From Nostoc desertorum CM1-VF14 (GTDB taxonomy: Bacteria > Cyanobacteriota > Cyanobacteriia > Cyanobacteriales > Nostocaceae): a stretch of 44,014 nt of DNA. Where the stretch lies: the NCBI GenBank assembly GCA_019359245.1, contig JAHHHR010000062.1, positions 1 to 44,014 of the forward strand. Direction: 5' to 3'. The position numbers and the translations under genes were made by a program. Of this stretch, positions 1 through 7,958 are shown piece after piece (position 1 is the stretch's first letter; the number at the start of each line of letters is the position of its first letter). The notes below the pieces were generated by a model, which was not told where the DNA came from, made no database searches, and worked only from the letters and a program-made list of their open reading frames with translations.

Positions 1-48
1 AGTTTTATCCTGATCACGAGTCAGAAATACCCTTAAACGAGCGCCCAT
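1..48 (-). CDS. IS630-type transposase, N-terminal fragment cut by window edge
   Basis: Only the first 16 codons lie in the window, beginning ATG at 48 and reading MGARLRVFLTRDQDKT. This resembles the start of cyanobacterial IS630/Tc1-type transposases, which begin with a similar ARLRVFLT stretch ahead of a helix-turn-helix. The remainder lies beyond base 1. About 75 bases separate the start from the break in the neighbouring IS701-type gene, which would fit the end of an IS630 element. Identification rests on a short motif recalled from the family and is tentative. Confidence 0.5.
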   Translation of the reverse strand, partial: MGARLRVFLTRDQDKT

Positions 49-124
49 GTCTTAGTCACCTCGGTAGATGTATTTTCCGTATTTACTTATCTTTACATAC
101 CTTGGTTTTTTCACGCCAACTTAC

Positions 125-487
125 TTAGTACAAAGTAATTAACTGAATTCCTTTGACTGTACGATGATGCCTTCCTGAATAATAGTAACCAATTAATCCT
201 GTTAACTTTGGGTCACTATGAGGTTTATCAATTACCGTATCGTCTGCACTTAATGTCCCGCCTACTAAATTGATATGCAGTTTAACTTCATCAAATAAAT
301 CTTTCGGCTCATACTGCTCACGTAGCAAAAATCTGTTGACACTATCATGTGACAAATCTTTCATAATCTCTGCTAAACGTGTGCAACCTGGATACTTTGA
401 TTCTGCCAATAAAAACAGAGTGTAAGTGTTGAGGTCACACTTTGCAGTGGATGGCTTGGTAGTTACTCTGATTGTCCATGCCCTCAA
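125..487 (-). pseudogene. IS701-type transposase, N-terminal fragment
   Basis: The 120-residue product matches, from memory, the N-terminal part of IS4/IS701-type DDE transposases common in Nostoc. It contains YTLFLLAESKYPGCTRLAEI, a stretch starting LSHDSVNRFLLRE, and then the DDTVIDKP segment carrying the first catalytic acidic residues (the Asp pair before TVIDKP). Full-length members run to roughly 300-450 residues, so this copy lacks the rest of the catalytic core. It stops right after GIQLITLY, where the family normally continues with YTD, and IS630-like sequence begins at that point. The first ten or so residues look atypical, so the start may also be damaged. It is presumably inactive. 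Confidence 0.75.
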
Positions 488-1214
488 TAGAGACAGTGTA
501 AATCATCTATCTTTTCAGTCCCCTACTGCTAGCGATCGCTTATTCTTTTCTCCCTCTCACTACTACATCCTTTGTCTCATTTGTCAATGCGTAAGTTCTG
601 ACACAGATTAATTTATAACTCTATGCTGTGATACTTGCCGCCATGTTATTTGCCTGTTATGCAAGAAATAAAACAAAATTTTATAATTAATTTATAAAGA
701 TTGTTTTACTAAAAAAATACTGAGCTGAACTAAAATAAATGAGTATTTTTACACACATATTCTTCAAGTCTATATGAACTGCGATCGCTAAGAAAATTAG
801 CTGCTGTTAACTAAGAAAAGGACAAATACTTGCTAAATATTTGTCGGAAATTATGCTAAGTGTAGAGTTAAAAATGAGATATTTAACTTCCTTTTGTATC
901 AGCTTAAAATGGTAAAAGCGAGTGTTTTAGTTAAGGTATTTCCGCAAACTACTCCTAAAATATTTGCTTTTTTATACGAAACAGATAATTTTTTAAGTAG
1001 CATTGCTGATTGACAAATATGCTATAACTTTATCTAATTACACACTCTTTTGGACAAATTGTTAATGGTTAACAAATTTTTCACCATTATCAATTACGAA
1101 GTTATACTTTCCACTACAACTTAGTAACAATGTAAGAGTCTGATTATGTGAACAACCCGACCGTGGGAAAATCAAAATACCGAAACTAGAAATTAGAGAG
1201 GATAACCCTATAAT
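488..1214. other. AT-rich intergenic region upstream of dxs
   Basis: No convincing gene is visible in these 727 bases. The sequence is AT-rich with two HIP1 octamers. A 9-bp inverted repeat (AAAAATACT at 713-721 and AGTATTTTT at 742-750, 20-base loop) could be a weak terminator or part of the neighbouring IS. The purine-rich AGAGAGGA about 12 bases before the dxs ATG is a plausible ribosome-binding site. I cannot place the dxs promoter with confidence. Confidence 0.4.
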
Positions 1215-3122
1215 ATGCATCTGAGCGAAATCACCCATCCTAATCAGCTGCACGGTTTATCTGTTCGCCAACTGCAACAGATTGCCCGTCAGATTCGAGA
1301 TAAGCATCTCCAAACCGTAGCAGTTAATGGTGGGCACTTAGGGCCAGGATTGGGTGTTGTAGAATTAACACTAGGACTTTACCAGACGCTGGACTTAGAT
1401 CGGGATAAAGTGATTTGGGATGTAGGACACCAGGCTTATCCCCACAAACTGCTAACAGGACGGTATGATCGCTTCCACACCCTCAGACAAAAAGACGGGG
1501 TTGCAGGTTATCTTAAACTCTGTGAAAACAAGTTTGACCACTTTGGGGCTGGACATGCTTCTACAAGTATTTCAGCAGCATTGGGCATGGCTTTAGCGCG
1601 AGACTTAAAAGGCGAAAAATTTAAAGCCGTTGCTGTTATTGGGGATGGGGCGTTGACTGGGGGTATGGCTTTAGAAGCCATCAACCATGCCGGACATATG
1701 CCGAAAACTAACCTGTTGGTTGTTCTCAACGACAACGATATGTCTATATCTCGCAACGTGGGCGCGATTCCCCGCTATCTTAACAAAATGCGCCTCAGCC
1801 AACCGGTGCAATTTATCAAAGATAATCTTGAAGAACAATTTAAGCAAATTCCTTTCGTAGGTGAATCCTTGTCTCCCGAACTCGGACGTATCAAAGAAGG
1901 TATGAAACGCTTGGCTGTTCCCAAGGTAGGTGCAGTTTTTGAAGAACTCGGCTTTACCTATATTGGGCCAGTGGATGGGCATAATCTCGAAGAATTGATT
2001 GCCACCTTCCAACAGGCACATCAGATACCAGGCCCAGTTTTGGTACATGTAGCAACAGTCAAGGGCAAAGGCTATGAAATTGCCGAATTAGATCAAGTTG
2101 GCTACCACGCCCAAAGTCCCTTCAACGTAGCAACTGGCAAAGCCATTCCTTCCAATAAACCCAAACCCCCGGCTTATGCCAAAGTCTTTTCTCACACTCT
2201 GGTGAAACTTGCCGAACAGAACCCCAAAATCGTTGGGATTACTGCGGCTATGGCAACGGGGACAGGCTTAGATAAACTTCAAGCTAAACTGCCCAATCAA
2301 TATATTGATGTCGGTATTGCTGAACAACACGCAATTACCCTAGCAGCAGGACTTGCAACTCAAGGGATGCGTCCCGTAGCCGCCATTTATTCTACCTTCC
2401 TGCAACGCGCTTATGACCAGATAATTCACGATGTCTGCATCCAAAACCTTCCAGTATTCTTCTGCTTGGATAGGGCAGGAATTGTCGGAGCTGATGGCCC
2501 CACCCACCAGGGTATGTATGACATCGCTTACCTGCGTTGCATTCCCAACATGGTAATGATGGCACCCAAAGACGAAGCAGAACTGCAACGCATGGTAGTA
2601 ACTGGTGTTAACCATACCAGTGGACCGATCGCTATGCGTTACCCTCGTGGCAATGGCTACGGTGTTCCTTTGATGGAAGAAGGTTGGGAACCTTTGGAAA
2701 TCGGCAAAGGCGAAATTCTGCGGACAGGCGATGACGTGTTAATTGTCGCTTATGGCACAATGGTCTATTCAGGGATGCAAGCTGCTGAAATTCTCAGCGA
2801 ACATGGCATTGAAGCAACTGTAATCAATGCCCGTTTCGTTAAGCCTTTGGATACCGAGTTGATTTTGCCTTTAGCTAAGAAAATCGGCCGCGTCATCACC
2901 TTAGAAGAAGGCTGTATCATAGGTGGCTTTGGTTCTGCGATCGCAGAAGCCTTAATGGATGCAGATATTCTAGTTCCTGTCAAACGATTCGGTGTTCCAG
3001 ATGTGTTAGTAGATCATGCTGAACCTAATGAATCTAAAACAGAATTAGGTTTAACTAGTCATCAAATAGCAGAGAGAGTCTTGCAAGCTTTCTTTCAACA
3101 GCAATTATCTGCTGTCATCTAG
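1215..3122 (+). CDS. dxs: 1-deoxy-D-xylulose-5-phosphate synthase
   Basis: This thiamine-diphosphate enzyme condenses pyruvate and glyceraldehyde 3-phosphate to DXP. It is the entry step of the MEP pathway that feeds carotenoid, phytol and quinone synthesis in the cytoplasm. The 635 residues match the family length. Visible motifs are HLGPGLG (41-47), DVGHQAYPHKLLTGR (69-83), the ThDP/Mg site GDGALTGG (143-150) with NDND at 172-175, and LDRAG with GPTHQG near 417-432 in the pyrimidine-binding domain. The C-terminal transketolase-type domain ends with a DHAEP segment. The start is the ATG preceded by AGAGAGGA. The gene stands alone and is closed by a strong terminator. Confidence 0.97.
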   Translation: MHLSEITHPNQLHGLSVRQLQQIARQIRDKHLQTVAVNGGHLGPGLGVVELTLGLYQTLDLDRDKVIWDVGHQAYPHKLLTGRYDRFHTLRQKDGVAGYLKLCENKFDHFGAGHASTSISAALGMALARDLKGEKFKAVAVIGDGALTGGMALEAINHAGHMPKTNLLVVLNDNDMSISRNVGAIPRYLNKMRLSQPVQFIKDNLEEQFKQIPFVGESLSPELGRIKEGMKRLAVPKVGAVFEELGFTYIGPVDGHNLEELIATFQQAHQIPGPVLVHVATVKGKGYEIAELDQVGYHAQSPFNVATGKAIPSNKPKPPAYAKVFSHTLVKLAEQNPKIVGITAAMATGTGLDKLQAKLPNQYIDVGIAEQHAITLAAGLATQGMRPVAAIYSTFLQRAYDQIIHDVCIQNLPVFFCLDRAGIVGADGPTHQGMYDIAYLRCIPNMVMMAPKDEAELQRMVVTGVNHTSGPIAMRYPRGNGYGVPLMEEGWEPLEIGKGEILRTGDDVLIVAYGTMVYSGMQAAEILSEHGIEATVINARFVKPLDTELILPLAKKIGRVITLEEGCIIGGFGSAIAEALMDADILVPVKRFGVPDVLVDHAEPNESKTELGLTSHQIAERVLQAFFQQQLSAVI

Positions 3123-3145
3123 TTAGTTTAATTCACAATAGTTTT

Positions 3146-3180
3146 ATGAAAATAACCCCGAAGCTTGGGGTTATTTTCAT
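3146..3180 (+). terminator. Terminator after dxs
   Basis: A perfect 14-bp inverted repeat lies 24 bases after the dxs stop: ATGAAAATAACCCC (3146-3159), loop GAAGCTT, then GGGGTTATTTTCAT (3167-3180). The GC core with the T-rich right arm fits an intrinsic terminator, and the A-rich left arm makes it potentially bidirectional. Confidence 0.85.
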
Positions 3181-3413
3181 GAAGATACAGGAAATCATCT
3201 GAAAATATTATAAGCGGTTACCACCTCATTAATTAAGTACATACCTGCGATCGCGCTTCATTCCAAATCCGATCGCATCAAGTGCAGCTTTGCGATCTAC
3301 AACAGCCCAGTTCTTTGTAGCTTGTCACCCACTGAGCAGCTACGCTTGGCAACCTTGATTCTAAATGAGCTTGTCGAGCAAAACTTGTCGATTATTTACA
3401 AAACTTGGTGAAT

Positions 3414-4136
3414 CTATAACAAAGTTTCTGGATCAACACCTAGCGCATTCAACCTTTCAATTAACATTTTCACTTTCTGTTCTGCTTCCACCCGTCGCTG
3501 TTCTTCAAAAGCTGTGCGTTCTTCCGCTTCCCTGATGCGTTCTTCTGGTGTCAGCAATTTTTGCCCTTCTTCGTCATACCAGTACAGCCACTCCCGCACA
3601 ATACCTTGATAAATTCCCCGTTCTCGCCCAATTCCTAAACCAATCTCTGGCAGCCAAACGGGATTTCCTGACATTAAGATATATTCCCCATCAACTAAGT
3701 GATACACCTCCAAAGGTGTCTTTTTACGCCGAAGTGGACTATATACAACGTAGTACAAAATCCCTAATTCTTTGGCATAGAATTCTTTCTTGGTGCTATA
3801 TTCTTCCCGATATATTTGGGAAACAACTTCTAGTGCTAAAATTGGCTGCTTCTTTTCTTCCCACAGCACATAACTTAGGCGTAAGTCCTCATCAATGAAG
3901 CGTTTAACCCCTAAGCTGAGAAACCCATCAGGGACAATGGCTGGTTTATCTGGGTGAGAATAAATACCCATATCAACACCAAAGAACCAATCCCAACGAT
4001 CGCACCAAACCAAAGCCAGTGTCGTTTTCAACAAGCCAGGAATTAAATTTTGGAGTTCATTATCCACAGCAGTATCATCTGAGTCGGGTAATTCTTCGGA
4101 AGATGGCATACAATGCAGTGGATTGTAGTTTAACAT
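3414..4136 (-). CDS. Uma2 family (DUF820) putative endonuclease
   Basis: Uma2 proteins have a PD-(D/E)XK nuclease-like fold, are greatly expanded in cyanobacteria, and have no settled function. Support here is the pattern PDGFLSLGVKRF followed by ILALEVVSQ and a Lys-rich YSTKKEFYAKELGI, then YYVVYSP, which is the family core. The C-terminus is a charged, probably coiled-coil tail rich in Glu and Arg (EERIREAEERTAFEEQRR). I start at the ATG at 4136, residue 6 of the longest frame, because the longer frame needs TTG. It is a single gene between dxs and ndhD, with no visible partner. Confidence 0.85.
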   Translation of the reverse strand: MLNYNPLHCMPSSEELPDSDDTAVDNELQNLIPGLLKTTLALVWCDRWDWFFGVDMGIYSHPDKPAIVPDGFLSLGVKRFIDEDLRLSYVLWEEKKQPILALEVVSQIYREEYSTKKEFYAKELGILYYVVYSPLRRKKTPLEVYHLVDGEYILMSGNPVWLPEIGLGIGRERGIYQGIVREWLYWYDEEGQKLLTPEERIREAEERTAFEEQRRVEAEQKVKMLIERLNALGVDPETLL

Positions 4137-4323
4137 GAGCGGTTTTGCCAAATTTGATTCTAGATAGATTGTAAGTAATCTATTGATGTGCGATCGCAGC
4201 GCAAGAATAAAGAAGCATTTTTAGTGTAGGTATAGCCCGTCGTATCACAGTATTCATAGACTTGTGATTGCAAAATTTTACATTAAATTCATGGTTTTTC
4301 GGTACTGACTACTAGAGTCTCTG

Positions 4324-4366
4324 CAAAAAAGGGCGGAATATTTTTATTCTGGTATTTACCGCCCCA
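4324..4366 (-). terminator. Second tandem terminator after ndhD
   Basis: Read on the minus strand, GGGCGG (4364-4359) and CCGCCC (4336-4331) pair around a 22-base AT-rich loop and are followed by TTTTTTGC. It lies just beyond the first ndhD terminator and shares its T-tract context. Confidence 0.65.
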
Positions 4367-4374
4367 AAAGCGTA

Positions 4375-4405
4375 GCAAAAAAGGGCAGGTATAAAACCCG
4401 CCCTC
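4375..4405 (-). terminator. First terminator after ndhD
   Basis: On the minus strand GGGCGGG (4403-4397) pairs with CCTGCCC (4389-4383) across a TTTTATA loop with one mismatch, followed directly by TTTTTTGC. This is a standard intrinsic terminator about 40 bases past the ndhD stop. Confidence 0.8.
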
Positions 4406-4445
4406 AAAGCAATAAATTATTTAAACCTAAACTAGCGATCGCGAC

Positions 4446-6023
4446 TTAATTAGCAATTGAGGGCGCACTCAAAGAAACCTTTAGTGCGTCGTCTTTTTGC
4501 TGTGCTAATGTCGGCACGGAATCACGCAATCTTGCCGTCAATTGTACAGTTGTAGCGTCGTACATCTGAGTCAGCAATTTTGGATAGAAACCAATACCAA
4601 TAATTGGAATTAACAAACAGGCAATGATAAATACTTCACGGGGTTCGGCATCTATCAAAGCTTGGTGAGAAACTAATTCCTCGTTCTCTTTACCGTAGAA
4701 AATTTCTCGTAACATCGACAGCAGATAAATCGGAGTTAAAATCACTCCCACTGCCATCAAGAACACCACGATAACTTTGAAGGTAGAGCTATAAGCATCA
4801 CTAGTAGCAAAGCCCACAAATACCATCAATTCCGCTACGAAACCGCTCATACCTGGCAATGCTAAAGAAGCCATTGAACAGGTGGTGAACATGGCGAAAA
4901 TCTTCGGCATTCTCTTCGCAACACCGCCCATTTCATCCAACATTAGGGTGTGTGTGCGATCGTAAGTTGCGCCAACCAGGAAGAACAAACTCGCCCCAAT
5001 TAACCCGTGGGAAACCATTTGCAACACTGCCCCACTCAATCCCAAATCGGTGAAGGAGGCAATACCAATCATCACAAAGCCCATGTGGGAAATTGAGGAG
5101 TAGGCAATTTTCCGCTTCAGGTTGCGCTGGGCAAAGGATGTCAAGGCAGCGTAGATGATATTAACTACCCCCAAAACCACCAACACTGGTGCAAAATAAG
5201 CGTGGGCATCGGGGAGCATTTGGGCATTCATCCGAATTAAGGCGTAACCGCCCATTTTTAGAAGAATACCTGCCAATAACATGTGTACGGGGGCTGTAGC
5301 TTCACCGTGGGCATCAGGTAGCCAGGTGTGCAAGGGAATAATCGGCAACTTGACGGCGTAGGCAATCAGGAAGCCAGCATAGGCGGCAAGTTGGAAATTG
5401 AGGGCGAAGTCTTTTAAAGCGAGCGATCGCATATCAAACGTCACTGTATCGCCGTAAAATCCCATTGTCAAGGCAGACAGCAAAATAAACAGCGAACCGC
5501 CGGCGGTGTATAAAATAAATTTAGTCGCTGCATACTGCCGTCTTTTGCCTCCCCAAATCGACAGTAGAAAGTATATCGGTACTAGTTCCAGTTCCCACAC
5601 CAGGAAAAATAACAGCATATCCTGGACAGCGAACACGGCAATTTGACCGCCATACATCGCCAAAATCAAGAAGTAAAATAGCTTCGGCTTGAAGGTGACA
5701 GGCCAAGCTGCTAATATCGCCAGCGTGGTAATGAATCCAGTCAAAATAATTAGGGGCATAGATAAGCCATCTGCCCCTACTGACCAATTCAAATCTAGTT
5801 GGGGTACCCAGGGGTAACTCTCCACCAACTGCAAATCTGGATTGGAGAAATCATACCCAGTATAAAAAGCATAAACAATTAGTGCAAAATCTATCAGCCC
5901 TACGATGAGGGAGTACCAGCGTACTGTTTTGCCTTCTTTATCCGGGATGATGGGAATCAGTAGTGAAGCGGCTATCGGCAACAGAATAATCGTCGTCAGC
6001 CACGGAAAATTAGCTGTATTCAT
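4446..6023 (-). CDS. ndhD: NAD(P)H-quinone oxidoreductase subunit 4 (NdhD1-like)
   Basis: This is an antiporter-like proton-pumping membrane subunit of photosynthetic NDH-1 in the thylakoid membrane, which takes part in cyclic electron flow and respiration. The 525-residue product is hydrophobic throughout, consistent with about 14 transmembrane helices. It shows the conserved acidic helix FLVWELELVPIY (Glu144/Glu146), HTWLPDAHGEATAPVHMLLA and LLKMGGYALIR. Length and sequence suit the NdhD1 type, but the paralogue number is inferred. The start is the ATG at 6023, since the longer frame starts with GTG one codon earlier. ndhF lies upstream on the same strand but about 1.9 kb away. Two terminators follow the gene. 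Confidence 0.95.
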   Translation of the reverse strand: MNTANFPWLTTIILLPIAASLLIPIIPDKEGKTVRWYSLIVGLIDFALIVYAFYTGYDFSNPDLQLVESYPWVPQLDLNWSVGADGLSMPLIILTGFITTLAILAAWPVTFKPKLFYFLILAMYGGQIAVFAVQDMLLFFLVWELELVPIYFLLSIWGGKRRQYAATKFILYTAGGSLFILLSALTMGFYGDTVTFDMRSLALKDFALNFQLAAYAGFLIAYAVKLPIIPLHTWLPDAHGEATAPVHMLLAGILLKMGGYALIRMNAQMLPDAHAYFAPVLVVLGVVNIIYAALTSFAQRNLKRKIAYSSISHMGFVMIGIASFTDLGLSGAVLQMVSHGLIGASLFFLVGATYDRTHTLMLDEMGGVAKRMPKIFAMFTTCSMASLALPGMSGFVAELMVFVGFATSDAYSSTFKVIVVFLMAVGVILTPIYLLSMLREIFYGKENEELVSHQALIDAEPREVFIIACLLIPIIGIGFYPKLLTQMYDATTVQLTARLRDSVPTLAQQKDDALKVSLSAPSIAN

Positions 6024-6026
6024 CAC

Positions 6027-6380
6027 AATTCGTCTGCTATCAAAATCATGTTTGGCAAAAAGTCACTAGTTATTAACTAACAGCTTTTTGAGGATTTCGT
6101 CTTCCTCGTTAGGTTGATTTAATTAAATTGGCAATCCCCTATTTTTTCTCTTGGGAGTCTTTTTTGACAGTTTCGAGTACGGAATGTGCGCTGTGATACT
6201 CACAGTCAAGTCAAAAATTTACCCTAAAAAGTTGGTAAAGTAGAATTTTAGTGGTGCGATGTCTACGACAAGCCGCTCCGCGTCTACGCGTAGTCCAACC
6301 CTAGAAAAACAAAATGCTGTTTGGTCGTTGTTGAAAAAAGCGATTTGGTACAAAAAAGCATAGCAGGAGAACTAAACATA
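6027..6380. other. Intergenic region between ndhD and the antitoxin-like gene
   Basis: This is the divergent 5' region of ndhD (minus) and the small gene at 6381 (plus), so it should hold both promoters. I could not place them reliably. At about 6255-6298 sits a GC-rich palindromic stretch (CCGCTCCGCGTCTACGCG) of the kind scattered through Nostoc genomes. Confidence 0.4.
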
Positions 6381-6638
6381 ATGATAATCGCACAAATTGA
6401 AAGTCAGATTCGTTATTTGACCAACATAAATGGAGAAACAACAGATGTACTCGTCCCTGTAGAACTTTGGCAACAGCTTATAAGTTCCATAAATTCTGAC
6501 AACGTCAGTGGTTTAGCTTGGATTAATGAGCAAGAGTCAAAAGCACAAATATTAGCCGATCTGCAAGAGTCCGTGCGACAAGCAGCAGTAGTACAAACTT
6601 TTCCAGTCTCAGAGCTTTGGGAAGATATCGAAGGCTAG
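6381..6638 (+). CDS. Small antitoxin-like protein
   Basis: The 85-residue product is acidic and begins MIIAQIESQIRYLTNINGET. A central LVPVELWQQL and a C-terminal FPVSELWEDIEG resemble small cyanobacterial proteins encoded just before RelE/ParE-type toxins. This is recalled and not verified. I chose the ATG at 6381 because AGGAGA sits 10 bases upstream. The longer frame from 6321 has no such signal. The remnant at 6643 follows after 4 bases, which fits a broken type II toxin-antitoxin operon. Confidence 0.6.
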   Translation: MIIAQIESQIRYLTNINGETTDVLVPVELWQQLISSINSDNVSGLAWINEQESKAQILADLQESVRQAAVVQTFPVSELWEDIEG

Positions 6639-6642
6639 GTTG

Positions 6643-6732
6643 ATGGCAGAATTTCGGTTTACATCTCCCTTGAAAGGCCGTCTCAAAACTCTGACTAAAC
6701 AATATCTGTATCATCAGCTTCATAAATGGTAA
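6643..6732 (+). pseudogene. RelE/ParE-like toxin remnant
   Basis: A 29-codon frame follows the antitoxin-like gene by 4 bases. Its first 20 residues, MAEFRFTSPLKGRLKTLTKQ, resemble the start of RelE/ParE toxins, which commonly read F-T-x-x-F-K-x-x-L-x-x-L-x-K-K-Y. It then ends at YLYHQLHKW and a stop, far short of the usual 85-100 residues. The other two frames do not continue the family. I read it as a truncated, non-functional toxin. The assignment depends on a short N-terminal pattern. Confidence 0.4.
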
Positions 6733-6752
6733 TAGATAAGCAAGTAATAACA

Positions 6753-6980
6753 CTAAGCTGCATATCTAATAATCTCCAATTCGGCTCCATTATTAACAGC
6801 TAACTCTGCTTTTTCTAAAACCTGTTCGGTAACTGTATCGCTTAAATAATATTCACCGCAGTTATCACAAATTTCTGCTGGAACTTTTTTTAATACAATA
6901 ATACATTCATCTCTTTCTAATGTCACAGTTACTAAACCTGGTTTAGTTTGTCCATGCTGACAAATTACGCATTTCATCAT
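6753..6980 (-). CDS. YgiT-type zinc-finger antitoxin
   Basis: The 75-residue protein has two CxxC pairs, CVIC (residues 4-7) and CDNC (38-41), bracketing a short beta-rich stretch, followed by GEYYLSDTVTEQVLE. This is the YgiT-type (MqsA N-terminal) zinc domain used as an antitoxin or partner. It lacks the C-terminal Xre/HTH domain of full MqsA. Its ATG overlaps the stop of the DUF4258 gene (ATGA), so the two are translationally coupled and probably form a toxin-antitoxin module. Gene order is toxin first, as usual for DUF4258/YgiT pairs. Confidence 0.85.
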   Translation of the reverse strand: MMKCVICQHGQTKPGLVTVTLERDECIIVLKKVPAEICDNCGEYYLSDTVTEQVLEKAELAVNNGAELEIIRYAA

Positions 6981-7264
6981 CTTTGTCTCCTAGTTCTAAA
7001 ACCATCTAACCAAATATTACTATCAGGAATATAAGCTGTTACTACATATCCTGTATCTGTATCTTCATTGTAGGAAAATACAACATGAATAGGCTTACCT
7101 TCTAGAAAATCCAATATTAGATAACTGGGGTAGGGTGTATCATCAGGATTTTCTTCTATCACTTCTCCATAAGAAATCGCAGTTTTTACTTCTTTTTGAC
7201 TGATGCGACGATAAAACATTTGTTGGATAGCGTGACGGGAGAAAACTAAATTTTGACAATACAT
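6977..7264 (-). CDS. DUF4258 family putative toxin
   Basis: The 95-residue product contains FSRHAIQQMFYRRIS followed by the DUF4258 core: SYGEVIEENPDDTPYPSYLI, then PIHVVFSYNEDTDTGYVVTAYIPD. These proteins are RelE-like in size and usually sit beside YgiT antitoxins. The toxic activity, probably as an RNase, is inferred from family context. The 4-base overlap with the downstream YgiT gene supports a two-gene operon. No residue looks obviously damaged, so the module may be active. It lies between ndhF and ndhD on their strand. Confidence 0.85.
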   Translation of the reverse strand: MYCQNLVFSRHAIQQMFYRRISQKEVKTAISYGEVIEENPDDTPYPSYLILDFLEGKPIHVVFSYNEDTDTGYVVTAYIPDSNIWLDGFRTRRQR

Positions 7265-7336
7265 AAATATTTTTTTAAACTTTAATTTAGTTATAAAAAA
7301 TTTATTATTTTGCTCAATGTTGGGCTTATATTATAT

Positions 7337-7462
7337 TTGTAGGGTGGGTTAGCGACAGCGTAACCCACCATGAGTATTGATAATTAATGGTGGGTTACAG
7401 CCTAAAAAGATTATTCTATTTTACCTATTTATTAGTTTTGCGACTAACCCACTCTACGATTA
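7337..7462. repeat. Palindromic MITE-like repeat
   Basis: The outer arms TGTAGGGTGGGTTAG (7338-7352) and CTAACCCACTCTACG (7444-7458) are inverted copies with one mismatch. Inside, GGTGGGTT and AACCCACC (from 7343 to 7370) form a second hairpin, and another TGGTGGGTTAC follows at 7388. The element has no coding capacity and sits between ndhF and the toxin gene. It looks like a non-autonomous palindromic repeat. Confidence 0.7.
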
Positions 7463-7632
7463 GTGTGAGATTGTTGCAATTTTGGCATCATAAGAATGCG
7501 ATATTTTAATTTTTATATGTATTTTGTTTTGATTCTCTTCTATCGGATTATGAGAAGTTATAGAGTCTGCAACAATTTCTATTTTTTGGGATGAATCTTA
7601 ATAAGATTAACTTCATTATGATTTATGACAAA

Positions 7633-7791
7633 TTATCCAAATATACCTACCTTTTGATATTTATCCTGATTAAGGAAATCATCTACGGCAAAAGATGTCA
7701 TTATACATACATTTTTTACTAGTGTGCCTTCTACTTGCCAGTCCCAAATTCTACATCTTAAATCTCTGGGTACGTCAACTAAGGAAACCAT
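7633..7791 (-). CDS. Small hypothetical protein, doubtful
   Basis: An ATG-initiated 52-codon frame reads MVSLVDVPRDLRCRIWDWQV and continues to VGIFG, ending TAA. The composition (Trp, Asp, Arg, Cys) looks more protein-like than the surrounding AT-rich DNA. It may be a real small gene or the surviving part of a larger accessory gene. I do not recognise the family. No strong ribosome-binding site is visible upstream. Confidence 0.3.
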   Translation of the reverse strand: MVSLVDVPRDLRCRIWDWQVEGTLVKNVCIMTSFAVDDFLNQDKYQKVGIFG

Positions 7792-7926
7792 ATTTTTCTA
7801 GTTATTTCATGCTTTTTATTAAGATTAGGTATATATAGCTTCTCTTAAAAAATCTTGTTATCTTTTCAGGCGCAACTCTCAATTCTCTCTGCGACTCTGC
7901 ACCTCTGTGTGAGATTAAAAATAATG

Positions 7927-7950
7927 TAGGAGTGGACATTCGTCCACCCC
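7927..7950 (-). terminator. Terminator after ndhF
   Basis: GTGGAC (7932-7937), loop ATTC, GTCCAC (7942-7947), extended by flanking G/C pairs to about 8 bp. On the minus strand it is followed by TACATTATTTTTAATC. It lies about 10 bases past the ndhF stop, so ndhF probably does not read into ndhD here. Confidence 0.75.
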
Positions 7951-7958
7951 GATTAAAA

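Noticed and set aside
1062..1253. 63-codon minus-strand frame over the dxs start
   Set aside because: It overlaps the dxs 5' end and leader, and has no recognisable features.
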